Part shown: positions 1 to 7,540 of the stretch, in pieces
Layout: each line of letters opens with the position of its first letter
Position numbering within the stretch: the first letter of the stretch is position 1
DNA from: Pseudomonadota bacterium
GTDB lineage: Bacteria > Desulfobacterota > Desulfobulbia > Desulfobulbales > JAGXFP01
Direction: 5' to 3'
NCBI GenBank assembly: GCA_018814305.1
Contig: JAHJAA010000090.1
Span: 1-58,955 of the forward strand
Length of the DNA: 58,955 nt
The notes under the pieces: generated by a model
The model's database searches: none
What the model saw: only the letters and a program-made list of their open reading frames with translations
What the model was told of the DNA's origin: nothing
Made by a program: the position numbers and the translations under genes

Positions 1-360
1 ACCATGGTCCAGAGCCGCAACATAGTTGCTCACTTCACGCACATCATCTAACGGGACTCCCGGCTCCTGATCCAGCTCGAACAATAATAAATCCGAGAGA
101 GATGATTGGGTTCCCTCTATCATTGAGGAAAGTACTGCCTCCTTACGAACATACATATAGAGAAACAGGGAGGTATCCGGCAAAAGTGATGACACACTGT
201 CAAGTCTTCCCAACGCCAGCAAGGCCTGATCAAACTTGCCACGCAACTCAGGCTGCCAGTCAACAGGCGGTTTGGGCGGCAGCGGTGCGGGAACAAAGGC
301 CTTTACCTTCTCCCCCACTGTCGATGTAGTCACATATCGTCCCTGCAATTTCCTTTTCAT
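1..360 (-). CDS. Fic family protein, N-terminal part (runs off window)
   Basis: An open frame of 120 codons starts at the ATG complementary to 358-360 and is still open at base 1, so only the amino-terminal part is present. It begins MKRKLQGRYVTTSTVGEKVK and continues with a proline-rich stretch and the sequence VRKEAVLSSMIEGTQSSLSD, typical of the Fic N-terminal domain; the IEGT motif belongs to the segment that precedes the Fic core. Fic proteins usually transfer AMP from ATP to a protein target, but the catalytic HPFxxGNGR loop would lie outside the window, so activity cannot be judged. An 11-bp inverted repeat lies just upstream. An unrelated overlapping frame at 260-514 was rejected in its favour. 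Confidence 0.85.
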   Translation of the reverse strand, partial: MKRKLQGRYVTTSTVGEKVKAFVPAPLPPKPPVDWQPELRGKFDQALLALGRLDSVSSLLPDTSLFLYMYVRKEAVLSSMIEGTQSSLSDLLLFELDQEPGVPLDDVREVSNYVAALDHG

Positions 361-371
361 TTCGAATATCC

Positions 372-406
372 AAACCTAAAATATAATTGATCTTTATTTT
401 AGGTTT
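372..406. promoter_or_regulatory. 11-bp inverted repeat upstream of the Fic gene
   Basis: AAACCTAAAAT at 372-382 is repeated as its perfect reverse complement at 396-406, with a 13-bp spacer. It begins 12 bp upstream of the Fic start codon. The position suits an operator for autoregulation or a hairpin in the 5' leader; the AT-rich arms make a factor-independent terminator unlikely because no T-run follows. Function is inferred from position only. Confidence 0.4.
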
Positions 407-600
407 ACCAGACAAACTAAAATAAGACAACAGGGGAAGAGTAAGATAAAAGCCGAAAAAGATGCCATATTTGTCCAGGGATACAATGTCGTTTGCTCTA
501 TCCATGAGTTGCAAATAACTCTATATTTGCGTTTTCGGCCTTAAAAACGTCAATATAGGCCCCAAAAAGACCTGTTCCAGATTATCCTTTCAAAGGATTT

Positions 601-687
601 CAATTAGTTAGCGTGGCCCGACCCCAGCGCAAGTTTTAGACAACCATTGCAAATGATTTCAGTTAGTTAGCTTGGTCCGACCCCAGC
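601..687. repeat. Two tandem REP-like repeats (GGYCCGACCCCAGC)
   Basis: Two direct copies of a unit with core TGGCCCGACCCCAGC (614-628) and TTGGTCCGACCCCAGC (672-687) sit about 59 bp apart; each is preceded by a TTAGTTAGC tract. The same core recurs at 1446-1462, inverted at 2584-2599, and in short form at 48830-48842. The pattern resembles dispersed REP sequences rather than gene-specific sites. The bases between 361 and 697 otherwise show no gene. Confidence 0.6.
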
Positions 688-697
688 TTTTAACTCC

Positions 698-976
698 TTA
701 AACAACAGCAAGTTTACAGCCAAGGGCTTTTGTTACTTTGCTGATTGTGGAGAATTTAGGATTGCTGTCTTCGGCAAGGGACTTGTAAAGGCTTGCGCGG
801 GTAACGCCGGCTTTTTTTGCCACCTCAGACATGCCCATTGCTCTAGCAGCAGTATTCAAGGCATGGATAAAGTCGGATTCGTCGCCGGTGGCAGCGACCT
901 CTTGCAGAAAATCACGGATCTCTTCTGGGGTATTCAGATGTTCTGAGATGTCAAAAGGTTGTGTTTTAAGGGTCAT
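698..976 (-). CDS. HigA-like antidote (HI1420-type) of a type II toxin-antitoxin pair
   Basis: A 92-residue protein that ends with a helix-turn-helix of the XRE type: residues about 45-90 include AKKAGVTRASLYKSL and a C-terminal ALG segment. The opening FDISEHLNTPEEIRDFLQEV and the overall length match the addiction-module antidote family first noted downstream of HI1419 in Haemophilus. It would neutralise the toxin encoded directly upstream (3-bp gap, same strand) and repress their shared promoter. Toxin-first gene order is usual for this family. Both genes appear intact. Confidence 0.88.
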   Translation of the reverse strand: MTLKTQPFDISEHLNTPEEIRDFLQEVAATGDESDFIHALNTAARAMGMSEVAKKAGVTRASLYKSLAEDSNPKFSTISKVTKALGCKLAVV

Positions 977-979
977 GTT

Positions 980-1279
980 TCAATCCTCTAGTTCTTCCAA
1001 AAGCTCGTTAGCCTTTGCAATGTTTTTGGCTTGGGTAGACTTGTTTCCTCCAGCCAAAAGTAAGACAACTTTATCATTCTGGGTGGTGAAGTAAATTCGC
1101 AGACCGGCGCCAAATATGAAACGCAACTCAAATAGGTTGGATCCGATTTGTTTAAAATCTCCGAAGTTGCCGTTCTCAACTCGGTTGAGACGGGCCAAGA
1201 CCCTTATCCTTGTAAAAGAGTCTTTAAGTTTGACAAACCATTTGTCGTATTCTTTTGTGCTTCGGAGTTCGTATTTCAT
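980..1279 (-). CDS. RelE/HigB-superfamily toxin (HI1419-type)
   Basis: A 99-residue basic protein with the family pattern: NGNFGDFKQIG, then FELRFIFGAGLRIYF and LLLAGGNKSTQ. These are hallmarks of the addiction-module killer family within the RelE/ParE fold, whose members cleave mRNA on or off the ribosome. The start ATG lies just downstream of a clear promoter with an embedded palindrome. It precedes the antidote gene by 3 bp, giving a compact operon. No frameshift or truncation is visible. Confidence 0.88.
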   Translation of the reverse strand: MKYELRSTKEYDKWFVKLKDSFTRIRVLARLNRVENGNFGDFKQIGSNLFELRFIFGAGLRIYFTTQNDKVVLLLAGGNKSTQAKNIAKANELLEELED

Positions 1280-1285
1280 TCTTGA

Positions 1286-1314
1286 AGTGTATCTTGAGGG
1301 ATACAGAATGTCAA
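1286..1314 (-). promoter_or_regulatory. Promoter with embedded operator for the toxin-antitoxin operon
   Basis: Read on the minus strand, a perfect -35 box TTGACA (1309-1314) is separated by 17 bp from a -10-like TACACT (1286-1291). Between and overlapping them lies the inverted repeat GTATC-N6-GATAC (1289-1304), placed where a bound HTH antidote would block RNA polymerase. The ATG follows 7 bp below the -10 box, so any leader would be very short or absent. Confidence 0.65.
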
Positions 1315-1529
1315 GTATAGCCGTGGGGAGTAAAAGTATTTTTGACGGGATAAATTACAAATTTAGTATTATTGGGAATGGCGAAGAGCCCATTGAATTA
1401 GGCGCATGTTTTATGGTTGTTACTTAAGTAATTCCAGCTACTTGTCGTGGCCCGACCCCAGCGGGACCCCGCCGCCCCTACGCTGATCAACGCCAAAACA
1501 CCCATTTGTCAAGCCTGATAATCATATAA

Positions 1530-1611
1530 AAGGCACCTCTCTCAGTCAGTCAGAGACCAACCTCTGATAGACTGAGAGGAAAGAGACCAATCTTTCAAGA
1601 GGAGGTGCCTT
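1530..1611 (+). ncRNA. Structured leader of the IS110 transposase; candidate bridge RNA segment
   Basis: This 82-nt stretch folds as a three-way structure by eye. An outer 10-bp stem pairs 1530-1539 with 1602-1611. Inside are one hairpin of 9 bp (1539-1547 with 1570-1578) topped by 6 bp (1550-1555 with 1562-1567), and another of 5 bp (1580-1584 with 1591-1595). Both loops carry ACCAA, within two copies of GAGACCAA (1553-1560, 1583-1590). The outer stem contains the ribosome binding site and abuts the ATG at 1612. In the IS110 group a bridge RNA is encoded between the left end and the transposase gene; this is the right place for it, but the assignment is inference. A translational attenuator is the alternative. 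Confidence 0.5.
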
Positions 1612-2607
1612 ATGCAATTATACGCGGGAATCGATTTACATTCAAACAACAGTTACTTGGCAATCAGTGATGAAGAAGATAATCGTCATTACAAGAAGCG
1701 CCTCCCCAATCAAGCAGATGTTATCCTAGCAGAACTGGAAACCTATCGGAATGATTTAGTGGGAATCGTGGTTGAGTCCACATTTAACTGGTATTGGCTG
1801 GTGGATACCTTGATGGACAACGGATATGAAGTTCATCTGGCGAATCCGGCCGGGATGCAGAAGGACAAGGGCTTAAAACACAGCGATGACACTCATGACG
1901 CTTTCTGGCTGGCCCGTCTTCTGCGTCTCGGGATTCTTGCCGAGGGATACATTTATCCCAAGGAGTGGCGGCCGGTACGGGATCTGCTCCGCAAACGGGG
2001 GCATCTGGTACGATTGCGGACCTCTCTGATAAAAAGTCTCCAGGGGATTATCAGCCGCAACTGCGGACATAGTCTGCCTGGAAAAAAGATCAAACAGGTG
2101 AAAGTAAATCATATCACCCCATTGCTGGCATCCCAGGAAGATCTGGCCATGAGCGGAGCGATAAGCAAGGATTGCATTGACTATCTTTCAAAGAAGATCA
2201 GGGAGATTGAGGTAGCCGTGGAAGGCAGAGTGGAAATACGCAAGCAGTTCGCCGGGCTGCAGACGGTACCCGGCATCGGCAAGATTCTCTCGTTGGCTAT
2301 CATGTTGGAAACTGGTGACATCGGCCGTTTTGTCAAGGTTGGCAACTTTTCCTCTTATTGCCGTAAGGTGCCGACCACCTGGACGAGCAACGGCAAGAAA
2401 AAGGGTAAAGGTAACAGTAAAAATGGCAACAGGTATCTGGCATGGGCCTTCTCCGAGGCGGCAGAGTTTTTCCGACGCTATGATGAGTCCGCCAGGGCTT
2501 TCTATAACAGGAAGGCCGCGAAAACCAATTTCATGGTTGCCCACACTGATGACTCGCTTCTTTTTAGTCATGCCTCTAAGCCATTGGGGTCGGACCAAGC
2601 CAAGTAG
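1612..2607 (+). CDS. IS110-family transposase, C-terminus altered
   Basis: A 331-residue DEDD recombinase. The RuvC-like N-terminal domain shows D8 in YAGIDLHS, E55 in VVESTF and D93/D96 in SDDTHDAFWLA; the C-terminal Transposase_20-type region starts near LQTVPGIGKILSLAIM and contains the Ser/Gly/Lys-rich GKKKGKGNSKNGNRYL segment. After residues KTNFMVAH the sequence departs from what the family usually carries and ends in codons made from a REP-like repeat, so roughly the last 20-30 residues seem replaced. The start is preceded by AGAGGAGG, which is sequestered in a stem. Activity is doubtful because of the tail. Confidence 0.85.
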   Translation: MQLYAGIDLHSNNSYLAISDEEDNRHYKKRLPNQADVILAELETYRNDLVGIVVESTFNWYWLVDTLMDNGYEVHLANPAGMQKDKGLKHSDDTHDAFWLARLLRLGILAEGYIYPKEWRPVRDLLRKRGHLVRLRTSLIKSLQGIISRNCGHSLPGKKIKQVKVNHITPLLASQEDLAMSGAISKDCIDYLSKKIREIEVAVEGRVEIRKQFAGLQTVPGIGKILSLAIMLETGDIGRFVKVGNFSSYCRKVPTTWTSNGKKKGKGNSKNGNRYLAWAFSEAAEFFRRYDESARAFYNRKAAKTNFMVAHTDDSLLFSHASKPLGSDQAK

Positions 2608-2778
2608 TTGACAATCCGTTTGATTAGCTTGAAAATTGTCTGTTTTTTAGCCTTAGAAGTACCTTTTCAGTATCAAAAAGAGCCCTCTAGGCCAAACCTA
2701 TTTCCCGGCGAGTAAAGGGACCCATCTTTGCTTGACTCTTGCCCATATATTTTCCCCAGCCCTGATACATTACAGGGG

Positions 2779-2794
2779 ACGTTACAGGTAACGT
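2779..2794. repeat. 16-bp palindrome ACGTTAC-AG-GTAACGT
   Basis: Perfect 7-bp arms with a 2-bp centre lie in the 284-bp gap between the transposase and the RhuM gene. The gap shows no gene. The palindrome could be a REP-type hairpin or an operator; nothing in the sequence decides. Confidence 0.4.
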
Positions 2795-2891
2795 TCTTGA
2801 TTTATTGACTTAGTGACTTAGGTTGATCTTCAGCTTCCATGCCCGGGGACCACTTCCAGATAGATTCCCCTCTTCCTCGCGCTTTGCATGT

Positions 2892-3929
2892 TCAAGCCTT
2901 GCCCCCCTCGCTTTTATCCTCGATCTGCCGGGCTAACTGCTCAAAATCTTCTATATCAGATTTTTGTGACTCAAGTTGCAAGCGGTTTGTATGGAAACGA
3001 TCATACTCTGTTTCTGCCAAGTCCTTTGCTATTTGATGGGAAATTGTTCCGGCATGCGCCAGAATGTCGCGGTCATTCAGGTTTAAAAAACCGTCCAACT
3101 TGGCGAGCCAGTCACCCATGTGCATGGGAATATGGCGCATAGCCTGCCCCTCGGCAAAGACTAGGTATTGCTCAACCAGATTGTTTAAAGCCAGGAGTTC
3201 TTCTTCGTTTAAATAATTCTTGGCAACCGCCACATCCTGTTTACGCACCTTGGGGCCGCGCCAACTGGTCAGACCCATGTTAGGCTTGCTGTGATTGGCC
3301 CGGTCGTGGATGATCTCGGCGGCGGTCTGGCCGGTTATGGCCCAATGCATCTTGTTCTGCACGGTCTTGAAAAAATTGATGCTGATGTCGAGGGTCGGGT
3401 CATAGTCGATGGAGGTTGCGTAAATATCAGTGATCTTCCGGTAGAACCGCTTTTCAGAGGTCCGAATGTCCTGAATGCGGCGCAGCAGTTCGTCAAAATA
3501 ATCGAAGGGCTGATCCGGGTTTTTTAGCCGTTCATCATCCAGGACAAAGCCCTTGACGATAAACTCCTTGATATGGCGAGTGGCCCATTGCCGGAAGCTG
3601 GTGGCGACATGGCTTTTGATCCGGTAGCCCACCGAAATGATGGCGTCCAGATTGTAGAATTTCTTTGTCCGCTTGACCTGGCGGCCCCCTTCGATTTGAA
3701 CTTGTAAGGATTCCTTACAAGTTGACTCTTCCGCCAGTTCCCCTTCCGCATAGATGTTCTTCAGGTGCATGGTGATGTTCTGAGGTTTGACTTGGAACAA
3801 CTCCGCCAGGTGCGCCTGGGTCAGCCAGACGGTTTCATCCTGAAGCTGGACCTCGATTTTGGTCTGGCCATCCTCTGGCTGATAGATCAGTATCCGAGAA
3901 GTTGTTTGCAGCCCCTTTTCTTTGCTCAT
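2892..3929 (-). CDS. RhuM family protein
   Basis: A 345-residue protein matching the RhuM (virulence protein) family throughout: an N-terminal winged-helix-like part with VWLTQAHLAELFQVKPQNITMH, then YNLDAIISVGYRIKSHVATSFRQWAT, and a C-terminal FYRKITDIYATSIDYDP region. RhuM was named from Salmonella pathogenicity island 3; its biochemical role is not established, and homologues are commonly found next to type I restriction genes. That holds here: its ATG overlaps the stop codon of an hsdR-like tail as ATGA. It therefore probably once belonged to a restriction-modification operon now deleted upstream. The length is full. Confidence 0.85.
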   Translation of the reverse strand: MSKEKGLQTTSRILIYQPEDGQTKIEVQLQDETVWLTQAHLAELFQVKPQNITMHLKNIYAEGELAEESTCKESLQVQIEGGRQVKRTKKFYNLDAIISVGYRIKSHVATSFRQWATRHIKEFIVKGFVLDDERLKNPDQPFDYFDELLRRIQDIRTSEKRFYRKITDIYATSIDYDPTLDISINFFKTVQNKMHWAITGQTAAEIIHDRANHSKPNMGLTSWRGPKVRKQDVAVAKNYLNEEELLALNNLVEQYLVFAEGQAMRHIPMHMGDWLAKLDGFLNLNDRDILAHAGTISHQIAKDLAETEYDRFHTNRLQLESQKSDIEDFEQLARQIEDKSEGGKA

Positions 3930-4009
3930 GCCGCTAACGCCTCATTTAATTCTTCAATAATCACGGTCAACTCCTCACCAAAAAGCTGATGCACCTTGCC
4001 AAGGCCTCC
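3926..4009 (-). pseudogene. Remnant of a type I restriction HsdR C-terminus
   Basis: In the frame ending at the TGA overlapping the RhuM start, the last 27 codons read GGLGKVHQLFGEELTVIIEE and continue to LNEALAA, a C-terminal ending I recall from HsdR restriction subunits. Upstream the match stops abruptly in repeated GGGGTCAAATC sequence, so the gene body is gone. The ATGA overlap indicates former translational coupling to RhuM. The identification rests on about 27 residues. Confidence 0.5.
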
Positions 4010-4021
4010 TTGCTGGGGGCT

Positions 4022-4054
4022 GGGGTCAAATCTTTGACTGGGGGTCAAATCTTT
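4022..4054. repeat. Tandem GGGGTCAAATCTTT repeats
   Basis: Two direct copies of GGGGTCAAATCTTT (4022-4035, 4041-4054) mark the breakpoint of the hsdR remnant. A looser GAGAGGGGTC pair occurs near 4179-4201. They resemble dispersed repeats associated with mobile or REP-type elements. The interval 4010-4349 contains these repeats and an AT-rich stretch but no convincing gene. Confidence 0.5.
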
Positions 4055-4349
4055 ATTCTTGACAAAAAAGCGACCGGGGCGCTGGTGTTTGTGCATTATC
4101 CCCCCACATTTCTAAAAACTAGAAATCAACTTACCCGACCAGAATGAAATATGAAAATAATTTGTCAGGCAGGAGGTGTTGAGAGGGGTCTGAGAGGGGT
4201 CAGGTCCGCTTTTGACTTTTGTTGAGAAAAATCTGTCTGATAAAAGGCAATATATCTCTTGATAATAATAATTATGAACAGATCAGTGTCGTCTCCCCAA
4301 CCTCTGTAAAAACTCGTTGAAGCCAGAATCACGATGACTGGTAACAACC

Positions 4350-4712
4350 TCAAGCAACCATGGCAAAAAATGATTCGAATTCCCCACGCCGACCTAATTC
4401 GGAAATCAGTTCGCCAAACCCGGAATCATTGAGTTGAAAGCCCCCTTCATCATCAAACTCGAAAATATTGAAAAACAGATCCTCACCGTCCAGGTGGACT
4501 ATAAAAACTAAATTTTCCCCGTCATGACTGAACAAGTCAACAAAGCTCCCTTTACTGGCATCGATATCCAAATACCAATCCTCGGGATCGGTTTCATCGT
4601 GTTTGCAGTCATAAATGGCCCTAAGTACCAAGGTCGTTAGAGCCATGATAAGAATACGGTGCTGTTCATCTGGAACAGAGTCGGAAAAGGTATGATTTGA
4701 TTTTATTTTCAT
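4350..4712 (-). CDS. Hypothetical acidic protein
   Basis: A 120-residue, strongly acidic protein, rich in Asp/Glu/Phe, for example DLFSHDGENLVFIVHLDGED and FEFDDEGGF. No signal peptide or membrane segment is seen, and I do not recognise the family. The alternating charged and aromatic strands suggest a small beta-rich fold. It stands alone between the accessory patch and the tRNA-Leu terminator, on the same strand as its neighbours. It could be an immunity-type or phage-inhibitor protein, but nothing specific supports that. Confidence 0.55.
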   Translation of the reverse strand: MKIKSNHTFSDSVPDEQHRILIMALTTLVLRAIYDCKHDETDPEDWYLDIDASKGSFVDLFSHDGENLVFIVHLDGEDLFFNIFEFDDEGGFQLNDSGFGELISELGRRGEFESFFAMVA

Positions 4713-4837
4713 GATTTAAAGTTAAAAATTTTTCCCAAAAAAACCATCTCAGAATTAAATCACCTCTGTCAAACCCTGGTTCTTTTCCGGCAGAACACGG
4801 CATATAAATAGCTATAAGGGAAAACGCGTCATAAACG

Positions 4838-4890
4838 AAAAAAGCCCCTTGCTTGTACTGAGGGTTGTACCCTCACCATGCAAGAGGCCT
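4838..4890 (-). terminator. Rho-independent terminator after tRNA-Leu
   Basis: On the minus strand, AGGCCTCTTGC (4880-4890) pairs with GCAAGGGGCT (4843-4852), and an inner GAGGGT/ACCCTC stem (4860-4865 with 4869-4874) stacks inside. A T-run (A-run at 4838-4843 on the plus strand) follows. It would end the gap-to-tRNA-Leu unit about 50 bp past the tRNA. Confidence 0.75.
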
Positions 4891-4939
4891 TTCTCTAGAC
4901 TGAACAAACAACCTATTTACAACAATTTACACAAAAAAA

Positions 4940-5024
4940 TGGTGCCGAAGGCCGGAATCGAACCGGCACGGGTCTCCCCACTGCCCCCTCAAGACAGCGT
5001 GTCTACCAGTTCCACCACTTCGGC
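4940..5024 (-). tRNA. tRNA-Leu (GAG)
   Basis: An 85-nt type II tRNA with an encoded CCA. The acceptor stem GCCGAAG pairs with CTTCGGC, the anticodon loop reads CTTGAGG (anticodon GAG), there is a long variable arm, and the T loop is GGTTCGAATCC. It lies 39 bp downstream of secG on the same strand and is followed by a terminator, so it may be co-transcribed with secG. Confidence 0.95.
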
Positions 5025-5063
5025 AATCTGGTGTGCAAATAAAGCAATACTCAGTTCAAAAAA

Positions 5064-5459
5064 TTATGGCTTGGTCGGTTCCTGACCAGGAAAGCTTGCC
5101 GGGGCCTGGTCACTCTGCCCTGCTTCCTCTGAAGGAACCGGGACGGTAATCGGTCCCGTCTCCAACGGCTGCTCAATTGGCGCGGGAATGGCGGACGAAC
5201 TTTTAACATTCGTCATCACCGACCCCGTACTTACGTGCGCTGAAAGATACGCCAAGGAAATCGCCGTAACCATGAAAAGAACAGCGGCACCGGTTGTTAT
5301 CTTATTGAGCAGCGGAACAGGTCCCTCCGTCCCGAACACGGTATTGCCACCCCCGCCGAAGGTAGCACCGATATCGGCGCCTTTGCCATGCTGCAGCAGG
5401 ACAATAACAATAAGAAAAAAACAAACCATGATGTGAACAAACGATATTATTGTAACCAT
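5064..5459 (-). CDS. secG: Preprotein translocase subunit SecG
   Basis: A 131-residue membrane protein with the SecG layout: TM1 at about residues 3-20, the conserved LLQHGKGADIGATFGGG loop with GTEGP, and TM2 at about 53-73. SecG joins SecYE in the inner-membrane Sec channel and eases SecA cycling. The C-terminal 45 residues form a Pro/Glu-rich cytoplasmic-type tail, longer than in E. coli but common in deltaproteobacteria. It follows tpiA in a leftward unit, the widespread tpiA-secG arrangement. Confidence 0.93.
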   Translation of the reverse strand: MVTIISFVHIMVCFFLIVIVLLQHGKGADIGATFGGGGNTVFGTEGPVPLLNKITTGAAVLFMVTAISLAYLSAHVSTGSVMTNVKSSSAIPAPIEQPLETGPITVPVPSEEAGQSDQAPASFPGQEPTKP

Positions 5460-5516
5460 TTTTCCCGTACGTCTTAAATAAAGAAGGCCTTCCCGACCTC
5501 GGAAGGCATCTGTGAA

Positions 5517-6275
5517 TCACCGGTAATGAATGATCCGATCAAAGGACTCGGCCTTTAGAGCTGCGCCACCAACCAGGGCGCCATCAATATCCTCCTGACC
5601 CATCAGGACATCAACATTGTCAGGATTGACCGAGCCACCATACAATATTCTTATTTGAGTAGCAATATTTTTCTCAAAGAGGTCGGCAAGCACCGTCCGG
5701 ACAAAGGCATGGGCCTCCTGGGCCTGCTCCACACTGGCTGTCTTCCCGGTCCCAATGGCCCAAACCGGCTCATAGGCAATGACCAGGGCGCCGGGGTCGG
5801 TAACTACCACCCCCGCCAGGCCGTTGCGAACCTGCCCCTCTAGCACGGACATGGTCTGCCCACCTTCCCGTTGACCCAGGGTTTCCCCGATACAGAAGAC
5901 CGGGCTCAGGTTTTGCTCCATGGCCCCCAGCACTCGCTTATTCAATAAGGCATCATCTTCGCCAAACACATGCCGCCGCTCGGAGTGCCCGATAATCGCC
6001 ATCCCACAGCCAAGATCCTTGAGCATCAACGGAGAAATTTCGCCGGTGAAGGCCCCCTTCTCTGCCCAACAGACATTCTGCGCCGCCAAAAGAACCCTGG
6101 AATCTCCAAGCACCTCGGCAACTGCACTTAAGGCCGTAAATGGTGGGGCGATCATCACCTCCCGTCCGACCAGATTGGTGCTTGATCGAACCACCGCGCC
6201 AGCCAACTCCCTGGCTTCGGCAAGAGTAGTATGCATCTTCCAGTTTCCGGCGATCAGGACTTTCCGTTCCGTCAT
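5517..6275 (-). CDS. tpiA: Triosephosphate isomerase
   Basis: Interconverts dihydroxyacetone phosphate and glyceraldehyde 3-phosphate. The TIM barrel motifs are complete: GNWKM with the substrate lysine, catalytic His in GHSERR, catalytic Glu in AYEPVWAIGTG, and the phosphate loop LYGGSVNPDN. The ATG at 6273-6275 is preferred because AGGGGG sits 8 bp upstream; an in-frame GTG at 6279-6281 would overlap the pgk stop by one base. About 252 residues is the normal length. Order pgk-tpiA-secG indicates one transcript. Confidence 0.95.
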   Translation of the reverse strand: MTERKVLIAGNWKMHTTLAEARELAGAVVRSSTNLVGREVMIAPPFTALSAVAEVLGDSRVLLAAQNVCWAEKGAFTGEISPLMLKDLGCGMAIIGHSERRHVFGEDDALLNKRVLGAMEQNLSPVFCIGETLGQREGGQTMSVLEGQVRNGLAGVVVTDPGALVIAYEPVWAIGTGKTASVEQAQEAHAFVRTVLADLFEKNIATQIRILYGGSVNPDNVDVLMGQEDIDGALVGGAALKAESFDRIIHYR

Positions 6276-6280
6276 TCGCA

Positions 6281-7489
6281 CTACCCCCTGTTTTTTTCCT
6301 GCAGAGCAACAACCCCGGGAAGTTCCTTCCCCTCCATCAGCATCAAAAAGGCGCCGCCACCGGTTGAGATATAGGAGATATTATTGGATTCTCCAGCCCG
6401 ATGGACCGCCACATCAGTATCGCCCCCACCCACAATGGTCAAGGCATGAGACGAGGCTACCTGCTGAACCATGGCCATGGTTCCACGGGAAAAGGCATCC
6501 ATTTCAAAGGCACCCATGGGGCCATTCCAGATAATAGTTTTGGCACCCTCAAGGGCTTCTCCAAACAGCACGGTTGAGGCCGGGCCGATATCAAGGATCA
6601 TCCAATCCTTGGGGACTTCCTGAACCGTGGTTCGTTTGGTTTCAGCCCGGGGATCAAATTTATCCGCCACAACACAGTCCACCGGCAAGTAGAACTTAAC
6701 ACCTTGCCGGGTCGCCTTTTCGAGGAGCTCGGCCGCGGTTTCCAGGAGATCATCTTCGACCTTGGACTGGCCCACCTCATACCCCATACTTTTTAAAAAG
6801 GTATTGGCCATGGCCCCACCGATGATCATCTTATCGACCCGATCCAACAGATTACGCAAGGCCCCGAGTTTACTCGACACCTTGGCCCCGCCGATAATAG
6901 CCAGCAGAGGTCGCATGGGATCGCTGACCGACCGATGGAAATAATCCATCTCCTTCTGCAGGAGAAAACCGGCGGCGGCATCCTTGATAAACTTCGGCAC
7001 CCCGACCACCGAGGCATGGGCCCGATGAGCCACGGCAAAGGCATCGTTGATATAGACATCCGCTAACTCAGCGAGCTTTTTGGCAAAGTCCTCGTCATTC
7101 TGTTGTTCTTCCTTGTAAAAACGAAGATTCTCAAGCATCAGGACGTCACCGGGCCGCATCTCAGCAACCATCGCCTGGACTTCGGTCCCAATACAGTCGG
7201 GAGCCAGCTTGACATCTTTTTTAATCAATCGAGAAAGTCTTTTGGCGGCAGGGGCCATACTCAACCGAGGGACATGCTCTCCTTTGGGCCTTCCCATATG
7301 GGACATGATGATAACCCTGGCCTCTTCATCCAGGGCATGGTTGATGGTTGGCAACACTCCCCGGATTCGGATATCGTCGGTGATATTGCCCTGATCATCC
7401 ATGGGAACGTTAAAATCGACCCTGACCAGCAGCCGCTTTCCTTTAATATCCAAGTCCTTAATATTCTTCAAGCAGAGACTCCTCACCAT
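6281..7489 (-). CDS. pgk: Phosphoglycerate kinase
   Basis: A 402-residue enzyme that makes ATP from 1,3-bisphosphoglycerate. Visible signatures are RVDFNVP near the N-terminus, [41 protein letters not shown], the hinge region WNGPMGAFE and the nucleotide-site GGGDTDVAV. The length is normal. It lies between rimI (51-bp gap) and tpiA, in the leftward glycolytic unit gap-rimI-pgk-tpiA-secG. Confidence 0.96.
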   Translation of the reverse strand: MVRSLCLKNIKDLDIKGKRLLVRVDFNVPMDDQGNITDDIRIRGVLPTINHALDEEARVIIMSHMGRPKGEHVPRLSMAPAAKRLSRLIKKDVKLAPDCIGTEVQAMVAEMRPGDVLMLENLRFYKEEQQNDEDFAKKLAELADVYINDAFAVAHRAHASVVGVPKFIKDAAAGFLLQKEMDYFHRSVSDPMRPLLAIIGGAKVSSKLGALRNLLDRVDKMIIGGAMANTFLKSMGYEVGQSKVEDDLLETAAELLEKATRQGVKFYLPVDCVVADKFDPRAETKRTTVQEVPKDWMILDIGPASTVLFGEALEGAKTIIWNGPMGAFEMDAFSRGTMAMVQQVASSHALTIVGGGDTDVAVHRAGESNNISYISTGGGAFLMLMEGKELPGVVALQEKNRG

Positions 7490-7540
7490 AATTAATGTAT
7501 AACCCGGCCACTTTTTATATACGAAGCGGGTTTGTGACGA

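Larger units (their letters stand above)
1438..2607 (+). mobile_element. IS110-family element bounded by inverted REP-like repeats
   Basis: The transposase gene and its leader lie between two inverted copies of a 23-bp sequence (1438-1460 and 2585-2607; 20 of 23 positions agree, core CCGACCCCA). IS110 elements normally lack terminal inverted repeats and often insert in or beside REP sequences, so these are more likely the target repeat, or REP sequence that overwrote the right end, than true element ends. The right-hand copy lies inside the last codons of the transposase, so the exact ends cannot be set from this copy alone. Confidence 0.6.

Noticed and set aside
260-514. 84-codon minus-strand frame overlapping the Fic start
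   Set aside because: It runs in another frame over the well-supported Fic N-terminus and has no recognisable protein pattern.
4165-4353. 62-codon minus-strand frame next to the acidic protein
   Set aside because: Low-complexity Ile run from AT-rich repeats and no ribosome binding site; overlaps repeat sequence.
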